DNA of 12,104 nt, from positions 1 to 12,104 of the forward strand of contig CANQFI010000044.1 of NCBI GenBank assembly GCA_947598455.1. Direction: 5' to 3'. Under the pieces are notes generated by a model, which saw only the letters and a list, made by a program, of their open reading frames with translations, had not been told where the DNA came from and did no database searches. Of the stretch, positions 6,335 through 12,104 are shown piece after piece. The stretch is from an uncultured Bacilli bacterium. Lineage in GTDB: Bacteria; Bacillota_I; Bacilli_A; RF39; UBA660. Positions within the stretch are counted from its first letter, which is position 1. Each line of letters begins with the position of its first letter. A program made the translations under genes and the position numbers.

Positions 6335-7270
6335 TTATTCTTTATCTTTTTTAAAATTAGTCATTAATTTCTTTAATACTTTTTCATCACCATAACCATT
6401 AATAACTTGATCACTAATATTTATATCATTATATTTACCATTAACATATAAATCTACTAACATATAAACAACATCAAATAATAATTCACTATCATGAAAT
6501 AATAAATCAATTATTCTCTCTAAAGAATTCTTTTCATATAAATCAATATGTTCTTTTAGAGTCTCATTATTTTCAACTAAATTAAATAAATATTTACTAG
6601 CTCGATAATCTATTAAAGCTAACTTTAAACATAAATCTTTAGCATTTTTTTTATCAATCATATATAAATTTTTAATAAAACCAACAATTGTAAAAATAAT
6701 TCCTTCAGAAAAATCAATCATTATTGTTTGTTCATAAAACTTATATTGATTTCTAATATTTTTAATTAATTTATCAATGGTAACAGGTTCATAATAAGTA
6801 TCTAAATCTAAATTATGACATGGAAATATTTCCGATAATTTTTTATTTTCTGATAAAGATAAAGATCTTACAACAAGCACCTTTCCTAACCCATTCAAAT
6901 TATGAAAATCATAAGAAGCTTTAATCATTATATTAAATAATCCTATATTAGCACTAATCTCCGCTAATAAATCATTAAAATCTACAATATTAAATAATTG
7001 ATAATATACGTCAATATCTTCTTCTGATGAAATACCTTGTTTATGACGATAAGCATACATTTTATAAGCATCTAAATAAACAACACCCATAAAAAATTCA
7101 CGATAAACACCTGCTACTTTTTCTTTAGAATTTTCTAAAGAATAAATATAATTCATTATTTTATCAATACCTTCTTTAGTACTAATACCCTCTAATAATT
7201 TGTTCTCAACAATATAATTAATTTGTTTTCTAATCTCTTTGTTAAAATTTTTTAATTGATATTCAGCCAT
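6335..7270 (-). CDS. Unrecognised helical cytoplasmic protein (311 residues)
   Basis: I do not recognise this protein. It has no signal peptide or membrane segment, looks almost wholly alpha-helical, and is rich in Leu, Ile, Lys, Asn and Tyr. Helical blocks are at about 1-65, 66-125 (VYREFFMGVVYLDAYKMY then a EEDIDVYYQLFNI region), 163-205 and 205-290. The end is charged (NFKKDKE). Two cysteines (about 150 and 214) and scattered histidines form no metal motif. The spaced amphipathic helices could suit a repeat or HEAT-like scaffold, but that is a guess. It starts at ATG 7270 after a GGGGAG ribosome site and an extended -10 promoter. Downstream, in the same direction, lie the ComEC-like hydrolase and DUF3006, so co-expression is possible. 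The reading frame is intact with ordinary codon use, so it is a real gene. Confidence 0.75.
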   Translation of the reverse strand: MAEYQLKNFNKEIRKQINYIVENKLLEGISTKEGIDKIMNYIYSLENSKEKVAGVYREFFMGVVYLDAYKMYAYRHKQGISSEEDIDVYYQLFNIVDFNDLLAEISANIGLFNIMIKASYDFHNLNGLGKVLVVRSLSLSENKKLSEIFPCHNLDLDTYYEPVTIDKLIKNIRNQYKFYEQTIMIDFSEGIIFTIVGFIKNLYMIDKKNAKDLCLKLALIDYRASKYLFNLVENNETLKEHIDLYEKNSLERIIDLLFHDSELLFDVVYMLVDLYVNGKYNDINISDQVINGYGDEKVLKKLMTNFKKDKE

Positions 7271-7292
7271 ATTAACTCCCCTAACGCTTTTT

Positions 7293-7301
7293 ATTGTAAC
7301 A
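7293..7301 (-). promoter_or_regulatory. Extended -10 promoter of the 311-residue gene
   Basis: The minus strand reads TGTTACAAT. A TTGATA lies only ten bases upstream, too close to act as -35. The leader would be about 16 bases. Confidence 0.5.
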
Positions 7302-7338
7302 GATTTATCAATATATAGATAATTTTTTTATTAATGAA

Positions 7339-7367
7339 TTGCAGAATTTTAAATAATGTGGTTTAAT
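7339..7367 (+). promoter_or_regulatory. Promoter of the HD-domain gene
   Basis: TTGCAG (7339-7344), 17 bases, then TTTAAT (7362-7367), preceded by TGG as an extended -10. The predicted start is near 7374, just before the AGGGA ribosome site. Confidence 0.6.
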
Positions 7368-7392
7368 TTTATTAAAGTAAAGGGACGATAAA

Positions 7393-8100
7393 ATGAAAAA
7401 ATTATCTTCAGATAAAGCATTAGAATTATTAATAAGAGATGTTATTCATCAAAAAGAAGAACTAGAAATCCAAAAGAATAGATGGATAAAACATTGTATT
7501 TTTGTATCTATCGCTGCTGGTAGAATTGCAAGGCAATTAAATTTAGACGAAGACTATGCTAGCGCCTTAGGATATATTCATGATATCGGTCGTAAAATTA
7601 AACATGAAAATCATCCTGTATTAGGATATCAATATATGGTTAAAAATGGTTATGAAAAAGAAGCTCGCATTTGTATAACTCATTCTTTTATTGATAACGA
7701 TATTAATCTTACAGCAGGACCCCTTCCTTCAGAAGAAGCATACAATTTTATTAATGAATATCTTGCTAATACAGAGTTAACAATCTATGATAACATAATC
7801 CAAATGTGTGATTTATTCTGTTTAGAAACAGGATTTACTACTATTGAAAAAAGATTATTAGATATATCAAAACGAAAAGGAGTATACTCTCATTCTCTAA
7901 AGCATTTTGAAAGTACCATAGATCTTAAGAAAAGATTAGAAAAACAAATGGGTTGTAGTTTATACTCCTTATTTCCAGAAATAAAACCTGAATTATTAAA
8001 TGAAGCTGATAATGATCGTGAAAAATTAATTGCTCTTTTCGAAAATCCACCTCAAGAAGAAATCAAAAAGCAATGTAAAAATTTAAAGAATAAGCACTAA
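7393..8100 (+). CDS. HD-domain (HDIG) metal-dependent phosphohydrolase
   Basis: Probable cytoplasmic phosphohydrolase of the HD superfamily, whose members split phosphate esters of nucleotides or cyclic nucleotides using bound metal. The metal ligands are visible: His34 (WIKHCIFV), the His-Asp pair 63-64 in GYIHDIGR (an HDIG motif), His97 in CITHSF, and Asp140 in QMCD. His71 and His74 (KHENHP) may add to the site. The helical C-terminal 90 residues end in a Lys-rich stretch. At 235 residues it is a stand-alone HD domain without GGDEF, response-regulator, RelA or YmdB-like partners, so the substrate cannot be named. It is transcribed alone: its promoter is just upstream and a terminator overlaps its stop. 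It lies divergently from the 311-residue gene (122 bp between starts). The start follows AGGGA. Confidence 0.88.
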   Translation: MKKLSSDKALELLIRDVIHQKEELEIQKNRWIKHCIFVSIAAGRIARQLNLDEDYASALGYIHDIGRKIKHENHPVLGYQYMVKNGYEKEARICITHSFIDNDINLTAGPLPSEEAYNFINEYLANTELTIYDNIIQMCDLFCLETGFTTIEKRLLDISKRKGVYSHSLKHFESTIDLKKRLEKQMGCSLYSLFPEIKPELLNEADNDREKLIALFENPPQEEIKKQCKNLKNKH

Positions 8101-8129
8101 TTGAAATAAATACAATAGTGCTTTTTATT
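8092..8129 (+). terminator. Terminator overlapping the HD gene stop codon
   Basis: AAGCACTA (8092-8099) pairs with TAGTGCTT (8116-8123), and TTG/CAA extends it inward after a bulged A. A T-run follows. The stop codon (8098-8100) sits in the 5' arm. Confidence 0.85.
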
Positions 8130-8161
8130 TACGCATTTACACCATTAAAAATGAAAAGTTA

Positions 8162-8190
8162 TAGACAATTAATTTAAAAAATTTTATCAT
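8162..8190 (+). promoter_or_regulatory. Probable promoter of the CPBP gene
   Basis: TAGACA (8162-8167), 17 bases, then TATCAT (8185-8190). The predicted start is near 8197, followed by AGGAGG (8208-8213). Confidence 0.5.
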
Positions 8191-8218
8191 TAACTTATAA
8201 GATACTTAGGAGGAAATT

Positions 8219-9592
8219 ATGGAAAAGAAAAAACCTAACATAATTTTATATACTATATTAATGTTTTTTATATTCTTTGTTATTAGTGAAGGGATAATAT
8301 GGGGATATGGAGGCAAATTAATTTATGGTACTATAGTTAATTATCCACATGGTAATTTAGTAATAAGTGAAGCTGTCCTAGCTATTATGGTTTTAATAGT
8401 TATGTTAACTTTTAAAAACTCATATGTCTTTACACAAAAATCTGAAAAGCTTTCAAAAAGTTTATTTTATGGTTTATTCTTTCTTATTTTTTCAGGATTA
8501 TTCATCTTAATTAATGGCATACTAAATGGTGGCCTTTTTAGTGGTTTAGCTTTATTAAATATTACTTTAGGTTGTTTATTAATCGGTATTTGTGAAGAAT
8601 TTTTATGCCGTGGATGGCTTCTTAATGAATTTTTAGAAAGATTTGGCGATACAAAAAAAGGAATCTGGTATTCAATAATAATTAGTGGCATAATATTTGG
8701 TCTAATGCATATTGGAAATATATTCTCTATTGGTCAAGATGTTATCTCTACTATTAGTCAAGTATTAAACGCTGCAGCAATTGGTATTATCTTTGGTCTT
8801 ATATACTATAAAACTAGAAATATTTGGTCAGTTATTATTCTCCATGCTTTATGGGACTTTTCTATATACCTAGGTGAAATAACACCAATAACAAGTGCAA
8901 CTGAATCATATAGAACAATAAGCATAATCTCTTTTGCTATCAATATTTTACTAGTACTATCTGAATTAATTAATATAATACCTTATTTAAAGAATATTGA
9001 TAATACTCCTAAAAAAGGAACTATTATCTACTTATCTATTTTAAGTACCTTCTTATATTTAGTATTTACTATTGCATTAGGTCTTTTATCAGTCCGAGTT
9101 AGTAACACTTATGAATATGGTAACTTAAAACTAAATAATTATGCCATTACAAAAGATAACTACCAAGAATACCAAATCAATTATAAAGACTTTGAAAATT
9201 TTTCTTTTAAACTAAACACAAACGACAATAATAATTTAGTCTTAACAAACTCAAATACTAACGCCTCAATCGAAATAGAATGTGAGAATTTAATAGATTA
9301 CATAATATTAGAACAAAAAGATTATTATATCTTAAGTTATGTTGATTACGTTAGTAGCCAAAACTATTTTTTAAATTATATCTATTTACCAAAAAAAGAA
9401 TTATCTAATAATAATCAATATTTAGAAAACATAAAAAATAATCTTCAAAAATATTTACTCCCTTATAGTAATGAACTACTAATAGTTAGTGATTATGAAA
9501 ATGATATTTCATATATTAGTAGTTATGATGTCGACTATGGTTACTTTGTTTTAGTTAACGAAAATGAAATTTCTATTTTAAACAGAGAATAA
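8219..9592 (+). CDS. CPBP-family intramembrane protease with a C-terminal extracytoplasmic extension
   Basis: Membrane metalloprotease of the CAAX protease and bacteriocin-processing (CPBP/Abi) family. The motifs are complete: EEFLCR (Glu126, Glu127, Arg131), FGLMHIGN (His164) and ILHALWDF (His209, Asp213). Hydrophobic segments lie at about 8-28, 48-66, 83-102, 108-125, 149-167, 184-197, 203-218, 234-256 and 269-291. Family members usually end soon after the last motif (about 220-300 residues), but this one runs to 457. After the final membrane segment come about 165 polar residues rich in Asn, Tyr and Ser, with alternating beta-like strands and no motif I recognise. Known relatives process bacteriocins or give self-immunity; no bacteriocin gene is evident beside it, though the next gene encodes a small secreted protein. 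The AGGAGG ribosome site fixes the start. The protease assignment is firm; substrate and tail role are unknown. Confidence 0.88.
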   Translation: MEKKKPNIILYTILMFFIFFVISEGIIWGYGGKLIYGTIVNYPHGNLVISEAVLAIMVLIVMLTFKNSYVFTQKSEKLSKSLFYGLFFLIFSGLFILINGILNGGLFSGLALLNITLGCLLIGICEEFLCRGWLLNEFLERFGDTKKGIWYSIIISGIIFGLMHIGNIFSIGQDVISTISQVLNAAAIGIIFGLIYYKTRNIWSVIILHALWDFSIYLGEITPITSATESYRTISIISFAINILLVLSELINIIPYLKNIDNTPKKGTIIYLSILSTFLYLVFTIALGLLSVRVSNTYEYGNLKLNNYAITKDNYQEYQINYKDFENFSFKLNTNDNNNLVLTNSNTNASIEIECENLIDYIILEQKDYYILSYVDYVSSQNYFLNYIYLPKKELSNNNQYLENIKNNLQKYLLPYSNELLIVSDYENDISYISSYDVDYGYFVLVNENEISILNRE

Positions 9593-9611
9593 CAAATTAA
9601 ACCAAATTATG

Positions 9612-9620
9612 TGATATAAT
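9612..9620 (+). promoter_or_regulatory. Extended -10 promoter of the small secreted protein gene
   Basis: TGATATAAT, a perfect TGnTATAAT, with no good -35 box. The predicted start near 9627 leaves a 30-base leader holding AGGAGGT (9646-9652). Confidence 0.6.
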
Positions 9621-9656
9621 AAACACCTAGTTAATAAAAATTAATAGGAGGTTTAT

Positions 9657-10166
9657 ATGAAATTAAAGTGCAAAATTTTCATTACTACACTCTTAAGTTG
9701 TGGTATTATTACAAGTATTAAAAATAGTTATGGTAAAATAATAATTTCTAAACCTCCTATAATTAATTATGAAGAATATAATATTGAAGACAATCCCATT
9801 TTTGCCACCTATAATGGAGGTCAAATATATATTACAAATAGTTCTAGTAAAATTAAAGAAAATGACAATGATATTATTATTATCGATGAACGAGAAAATA
9901 AAGAAAATATTGAAATAAAATCATCTTATCGAATCGATGATATAACATCAGAATTAGAAATAATTGATTTAATTCTTAAATATAATGAATTATATCCTAG
10001 TAAAATTCCATGGACTAGAACAAAAAGCTCATTACTAAACGAATGGACCCTACACAATATTGCCTATTATTTAGGATATAAAAGAGACCATAGTCAAAGT
10101 GTTGACTTTGAAAATTTTGAAGAAGAAAATTATAATATTTTCCGTTTAACAAAAAAATCAAAGTAG
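9657..10166 (+). CDS. Small secreted protein with C-terminal NEW..HN..Y.LG..R.H...VD motif
   Basis: A 169-residue protein of unknown function. MKLKCK followed by IFITTLLSCGIITSI looks like a signal peptide. LLSC at 12-15 is only a loose lipobox and is followed by hydrophobic residues, so lipidation is doubtful. The middle (about 30-100) is Ile/Asn/Glu-rich and probably disordered or beta-rich. The conserved-looking part is C-terminal: LNEWTLHNIAYYLGYKRDH then SVDFENFEEENY (127-159), with Asn128, Glu129, Trp130, His133, Asn134, Tyr137, Gly140, Arg143, His145 and Asp150 spaced as in a recurring module I associate with short exported proteins of low-GC gut bacteria (from memory, not a search). 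The polar residue set could be a binding or catalytic site. It has its own promoter and a terminator overlapping its stop, 64 nt after the CPBP gene. A link to that protease is possible but unproven. Confidence 0.75.
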   Translation: MKLKCKIFITTLLSCGIITSIKNSYGKIIISKPPIINYEEYNIEDNPIFATYNGGQIYITNSSSKIKENDNDIIIIDERENKENIEIKSSYRIDDITSELEIIDLILKYNELYPSKIPWTRTKSSLLNEWTLHNIAYYLGYKRDHSQSVDFENFEEENYNIFRLTKKSK

Positions 10167-10193
10167 AATATAAAATACTATATTCTATTTTTT
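10164..10193 (+). terminator. Terminator overlapping the small secreted protein stop codon
   Basis: TAGAATATA (10164-10172) pairs perfectly with TATATTCTA (10179-10187) around a six-base loop, followed by six T. The TAG stop is the first three bases of the stem. Confidence 0.8.
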
Positions 10194-10194
10194 A

Positions 10195-10203
10195 TGATAA
10201 AAT
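10195..10203 (+). promoter_or_regulatory. Possible extended -10 promoter of the zinc ribbon-TPR gene
   Basis: TGATAAAAT resembles an extended -10 and starts directly after the preceding terminator's T-run. There is no -35 box. It is the weakest promoter call here, but some promoter is needed because the terminator isolates this gene. Confidence 0.4.
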
Positions 10204-10231
10204 TAAATAGAAATATTTCGGAGGAGTTTTT

Positions 10232-11575
10232 ATGAAATTAGTAAAAGCAATTTGCCCTAGTTGCGGAGCCAATATTGATGTTGATAAAAATAGTGATAAA
10301 ACAAAATGTGAATATTGTGGTTCAAAAATAATAGTTGAAGATGCTATCGCTAAATTTAAATTAAATGTATCAGGTTCTATTGAAATCAAAAATTTACCTA
10401 AAATAGAAGGTTATCTAAAAATTGGCGAACGTCAATATAAAAATTATGAGTACAAAGAAGCTTTAGAATCATACAAAAAGGCCCTTGAACTAGATCCTGA
10501 CAATGCTTTAGTAGTTTTAAGAGTAGGCCTTTGCAAATCAACCTTAACTACATATAACAAATTTGAAACAAACTATGCAATAAACGCTTTAAAAGATGCT
10601 TTAAAAATTGAAACAGATGATGACAAAATAAAAAAATACATTACTGAAACTTATGCTTGCATATTTAAATTAGAAAATCTTGCTCGTAATACTTGGAATA
10701 GTGTTAATGAGTATTTAATTAATAATATTAACAACCACCATGAACGTCTAAATAAATGCTTAATTGCTTACGAATATCTTTTCACAATTGTTAAAACAAA
10801 AGAATTTAAAATAACTATTCTTAATAAAATTATCACTATTATTAAAGAAATATTAACCCCTAAAAAATATACTTCTTATAATAAAAGTAATGGTAATAAA
10901 AATATTAAACCATATACCATTGATTTAAATTTTCGTAATATTCTTAATCAAAAATATCAAAAATATATGAACGAATTACAAGTATTAGATCCTTCACAAT
11001 TTCAAAATCATAATATTATTGTAAATAAAACTAATCCAGAAAAATATATTAACATTGCCGTCTATTGTACTTTAGGCTTCTTTATCTTAGGAGCTATTGC
11101 CACTAATAAATCCCCTTTTTTTGCTTTACTCTTAATAGTAGCTACTATTCTTTATACTCTAAAAATTAAAAATATTTTATTAAAAAACAACCAAATAATT
11201 GCCAACATTATCATAATTGTTTTAGGAATTATTGGTTCATTTGGAGCTTTACTAAACACCTACCCATACTTTATCGATAAAGAATATACCGATCAAGAAA
11301 ATAACATTACAATTAAACTAAATCGTCATGATGGAACAATTACTACAAACGATAAAGACGCAACTTACGACTTATCATACGAAAAAATATCGGATTATAC
11401 TTTAATTACCTTAGGTGATTATCAACTAAAATATCAAAATAATTATAATAATAGTCATAAACATTTATTATGCATATTAGAAAATAACGAATGTAAATAC
11501 TTTTTAGTTGAAAACATGTCATCTAATACCTATATTTCTAATATAGATGAATACCAAGAAATTAATAACAATTAA
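10232..11575 (+). CDS. Zinc ribbon-TPR protein with three membrane segments and a C-terminal exported domain
   Basis: A 447-residue multidomain membrane protein of unknown role. At the N-terminus a four-cysteine zinc ribbon, CPSCG...CEYCG (Cys8, 11, 26, 29), resembles TFIIB-type or zinc-ribbon_2 modules. A TPR unit follows (about 60-93; GERQYKNYEYKEALESYKKALELDPDNA is near the consensus), then probable further degenerate helical repeats to about 210. An Asn/Lys-rich linker (210-270) leads to three hydrophobic segments (about 274-291, 294-311, 322-341). About 105 residues then follow, rich in Tyr, Asn and Asp and probably beta-stranded. If the zinc ribbon and TPR are cytoplasmic, three crossings put this last domain outside. 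The overall plan suggests a sensor or assembly scaffold linking cytoplasm and envelope, which is inference. The start follows GGAGGAG (10220-10226). I see no strong terminator after it, only a weak AT hairpin near 11618-11636. Confidence 0.82.
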   Translation: MKLVKAICPSCGANIDVDKNSDKTKCEYCGSKIIVEDAIAKFKLNVSGSIEIKNLPKIEGYLKIGERQYKNYEYKEALESYKKALELDPDNALVVLRVGLCKSTLTTYNKFETNYAINALKDALKIETDDDKIKKYITETYACIFKLENLARNTWNSVNEYLINNINNHHERLNKCLIAYEYLFTIVKTKEFKITILNKIITIIKEILTPKKYTSYNKSNGNKNIKPYTIDLNFRNILNQKYQKYMNELQVLDPSQFQNHNIIVNKTNPEKYINIAVYCTLGFFILGAIATNKSPFFALLLIVATILYTLKIKNILLKNNQIIANIIIIVLGIIGSFGALLNTYPYFIDKEYTDQENNITIKLNRHDGTITTNDKDATYDLSYEKISDYTLITLGDYQLKYQNNYNNSHKHLLCILENNECKYFLVENMSSNTYISNIDEYQEINNN

Positions 11576-11645
11576 AATAAACCTTAAGTACAATAACATT
11601 AATGAGGTATACATAATATAAAATTATAAATTTTATTGTCTGTAA

Positions 11646-11880
11646 GTTAATCATCCTAAAAAATACAATAATTTTTTGAAACTGATAATAATTAATACTA
11701 AACTATTAGTTGATACAATTATACCTAATTGAATATTTATTAAATAACGATGTAATGAAAATGTAAGATTTTGTAGTATATAGAAAAGATAAATCATTAG
11801 AAGAATTAACGCAAATTGATAATGGTGCACATAATTGGAATAATGCACTAACCTACTACCTGAAGCATTTAGTACTATAA
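11646..11880 (+). pseudogene. Decayed C-terminal remnant of an esterase-type alpha/beta hydrolase
   Basis: In the frame ending at TAA 11878-11880, the 50 codons from 11731 read EYLLNNDVMKM, a TAA stop (11764-11766), then DFVVYRKDKSLEELTQIDNG and AHNWNNALTYYLKHLVL. The GAHNW followed by a short helix resembles the catalytic-histidine end of esterase D/Fes-type alpha/beta hydrolases (pattern G.GHDW..W...L...L). Upstream, in a different frame from 11646, VNHPKKYNNFLKL recalls the '.P.KY..F' stretch that follows the nucleophile region in such enzymes. Frame change, internal stop and missing N-terminus point to decay. The nucleophile serine is absent, so no activity is expected. Similarity is judged by eye and could be chance in AT-rich DNA. 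Confidence 0.4.
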
Positions 11881-11956
11881 AAAAACTGTAAAACTCATAA
11901 TTTCTATATGGATATTATTTAATAATATAAAAGTACATTCTATAAATTAACAAAAT

Positions 11957-11991
11957 AAAACTACTCTCAATTTAATTTTGAAAGTAGTTTT
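11957..11991 (-). terminator. Terminator downstream of tRNA-Cys
   Basis: AAAACTACTCTC (11957-11968) pairs with GAAAGTAGTTTT (11980-11991) with one C-A mismatch and an 11-base loop. On the minus strand it is followed by a T-rich tail, placing it 40 bases after the tRNA 3' end. It could also work on the plus strand. Confidence 0.8.
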
Positions 11992-12030
11992 TATATATTC
12001 TCGAAGAATTTTCCGAGTTTTCTATCAATA

Positions 12031-12104
12031 TGGAGGGGCCTACCGGATTCGAACCGGTGCTCAGGGAGTTGCAGTCCCTTGCCTTACCGCTTGGCTAAAG
12101 CCCC
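12031..12104 (-). tRNA. tRNA-Cys (anticodon GCA), with encoded CCA
   Basis: Read on the minus strand this folds as a complete tRNA of 71 bases plus CCA. The acceptor stem is GGGGCTT/AGGCCCC (one G-T pair) with discriminator T. The D-arm is GCC/GGC with a nine-base loop containing GG. The anticodon stem AGGGA/TCCCT holds the loop CTGCAAC, anticodon GCA. The variable loop is GAGC, and the T-arm is ACCGG/CCGGT with TTCGAAT. U73 is the expected cysteine identity base. The 5' end coincides with the last base of the window, so its promoter and any tRNA neighbours lie outside. Confidence 0.97.

Larger units (their letters stand above)
11576..12030. other. Gene-poor stretch of 455 bases
   Basis: This holds a probable decayed gene end (11646-11880) and a terminator (11957-11991). 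The rest is AT-rich sequence with no intact gene on either strand that I can support. Confidence 0.65.

Noticed and set aside
8467..8691. Minus-strand reading frame of 74 codons
   Set aside because: Antisense to the CPBP catalytic region; composition is typical of a complement frame.
9684..9703. Lipoprotein cleavage site in the small secreted protein
   Set aside because: LLSC is a poor lipobox (Leu at -2), and the residues after the cysteine are hydrophobic rather than polar.
8219..10166. Bacteriocin-immunity cassette
   Set aside because: The CPBP protease fits the theme, but the neighbouring secreted protein has no double-glycine leader or Cys-rich peptide core, and no ABC exporter is present. 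Kept only as a question.
10192..10389. Minus-strand reading frame of 65 codons
   Set aside because: Antisense to the zinc ribbon and start of the TPR protein, and covering its ribosome site. No support of its own.
11651..11848. Minus-strand hydrophobic frame of 65 codons starting with GTG
   Set aside because: It could pass as a small membrane peptide with a weak ribosome site, but it is antisense to the hydrolase-like remnant and its hydrophobicity follows from AT-rich DNA.

Overview
The window is about three-quarters A+T and densely coding. Short gaps, strong AGGAGG-type ribosome binding sites and TGG for every tryptophan I checked indicate a low-GC Bacillota bacterium using the ordinary bacterial code. 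TGA is used as a stop once; all other stops are TAA or TAG. The gene set (SipW-type signal peptidase with TasA-like proteins, SPFH/zinc-ribbon protein, DUF3006 plus ComEC-like hydrolase, CPBP protease) fits an uncultured, possibly gut-associated member of the Bacilli or Erysipelotrichia. That placement is inference only. No phage, transposon, CRISPR array or rRNA is visible.

Layout. Positions 1-2567 (minus strand) hold a three-gene operon behind a strong promoter: two small paralogous membrane-anchored proteins resembling TasA/CalY, then an ER-type (SipW-like) signal peptidase with an unusual cytoplasmic tail of about 250 residues. A GtrB-like polyprenyl-phosphate glycosyltransferase diverges from it (2627-3571). 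A monocistronic SPFH-domain protein with a C-terminal zinc ribbon follows (3721-4851), then 311 bp without a gene that carries two hairpin terminators.

Positions 5163-7270 (minus strand) encode an unrecognised helical protein of 311 residues, then a membrane-anchored ComEC-type metallo-beta-lactamase-fold hydrolase paired with a DUF3006 protein. From 7393 to 11575 (plus strand) come four separately promoted genes: an HDIG-type HD-domain protein, a CPBP membrane protease with an added C-terminal domain, a small secreted protein with an NEW..HN..Y.LG motif, and a zinc ribbon-TPR-membrane protein. The last gap (11576-12030) holds what looks like the decayed C-terminus of an esterase-type alpha/beta hydrolase and a terminator. 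A complete tRNA-Cys (minus strand) ends the window.

How the genes work together. Most products act at the membrane or outside it. The clearest functional unit is the SipW operon, in which the peptidase probably processes or assembles its two co-transcribed TasA-like partners. Two habits recur across the window: extended -10 promoters (TGnTATAAT-like) with weak -35 boxes, and intrinsic terminators whose stem overlaps the stop codon. The best candidates for something new are the SipW operon with its tailed peptidase, the secreted NEW/HN protein, and the 311-residue orphan.
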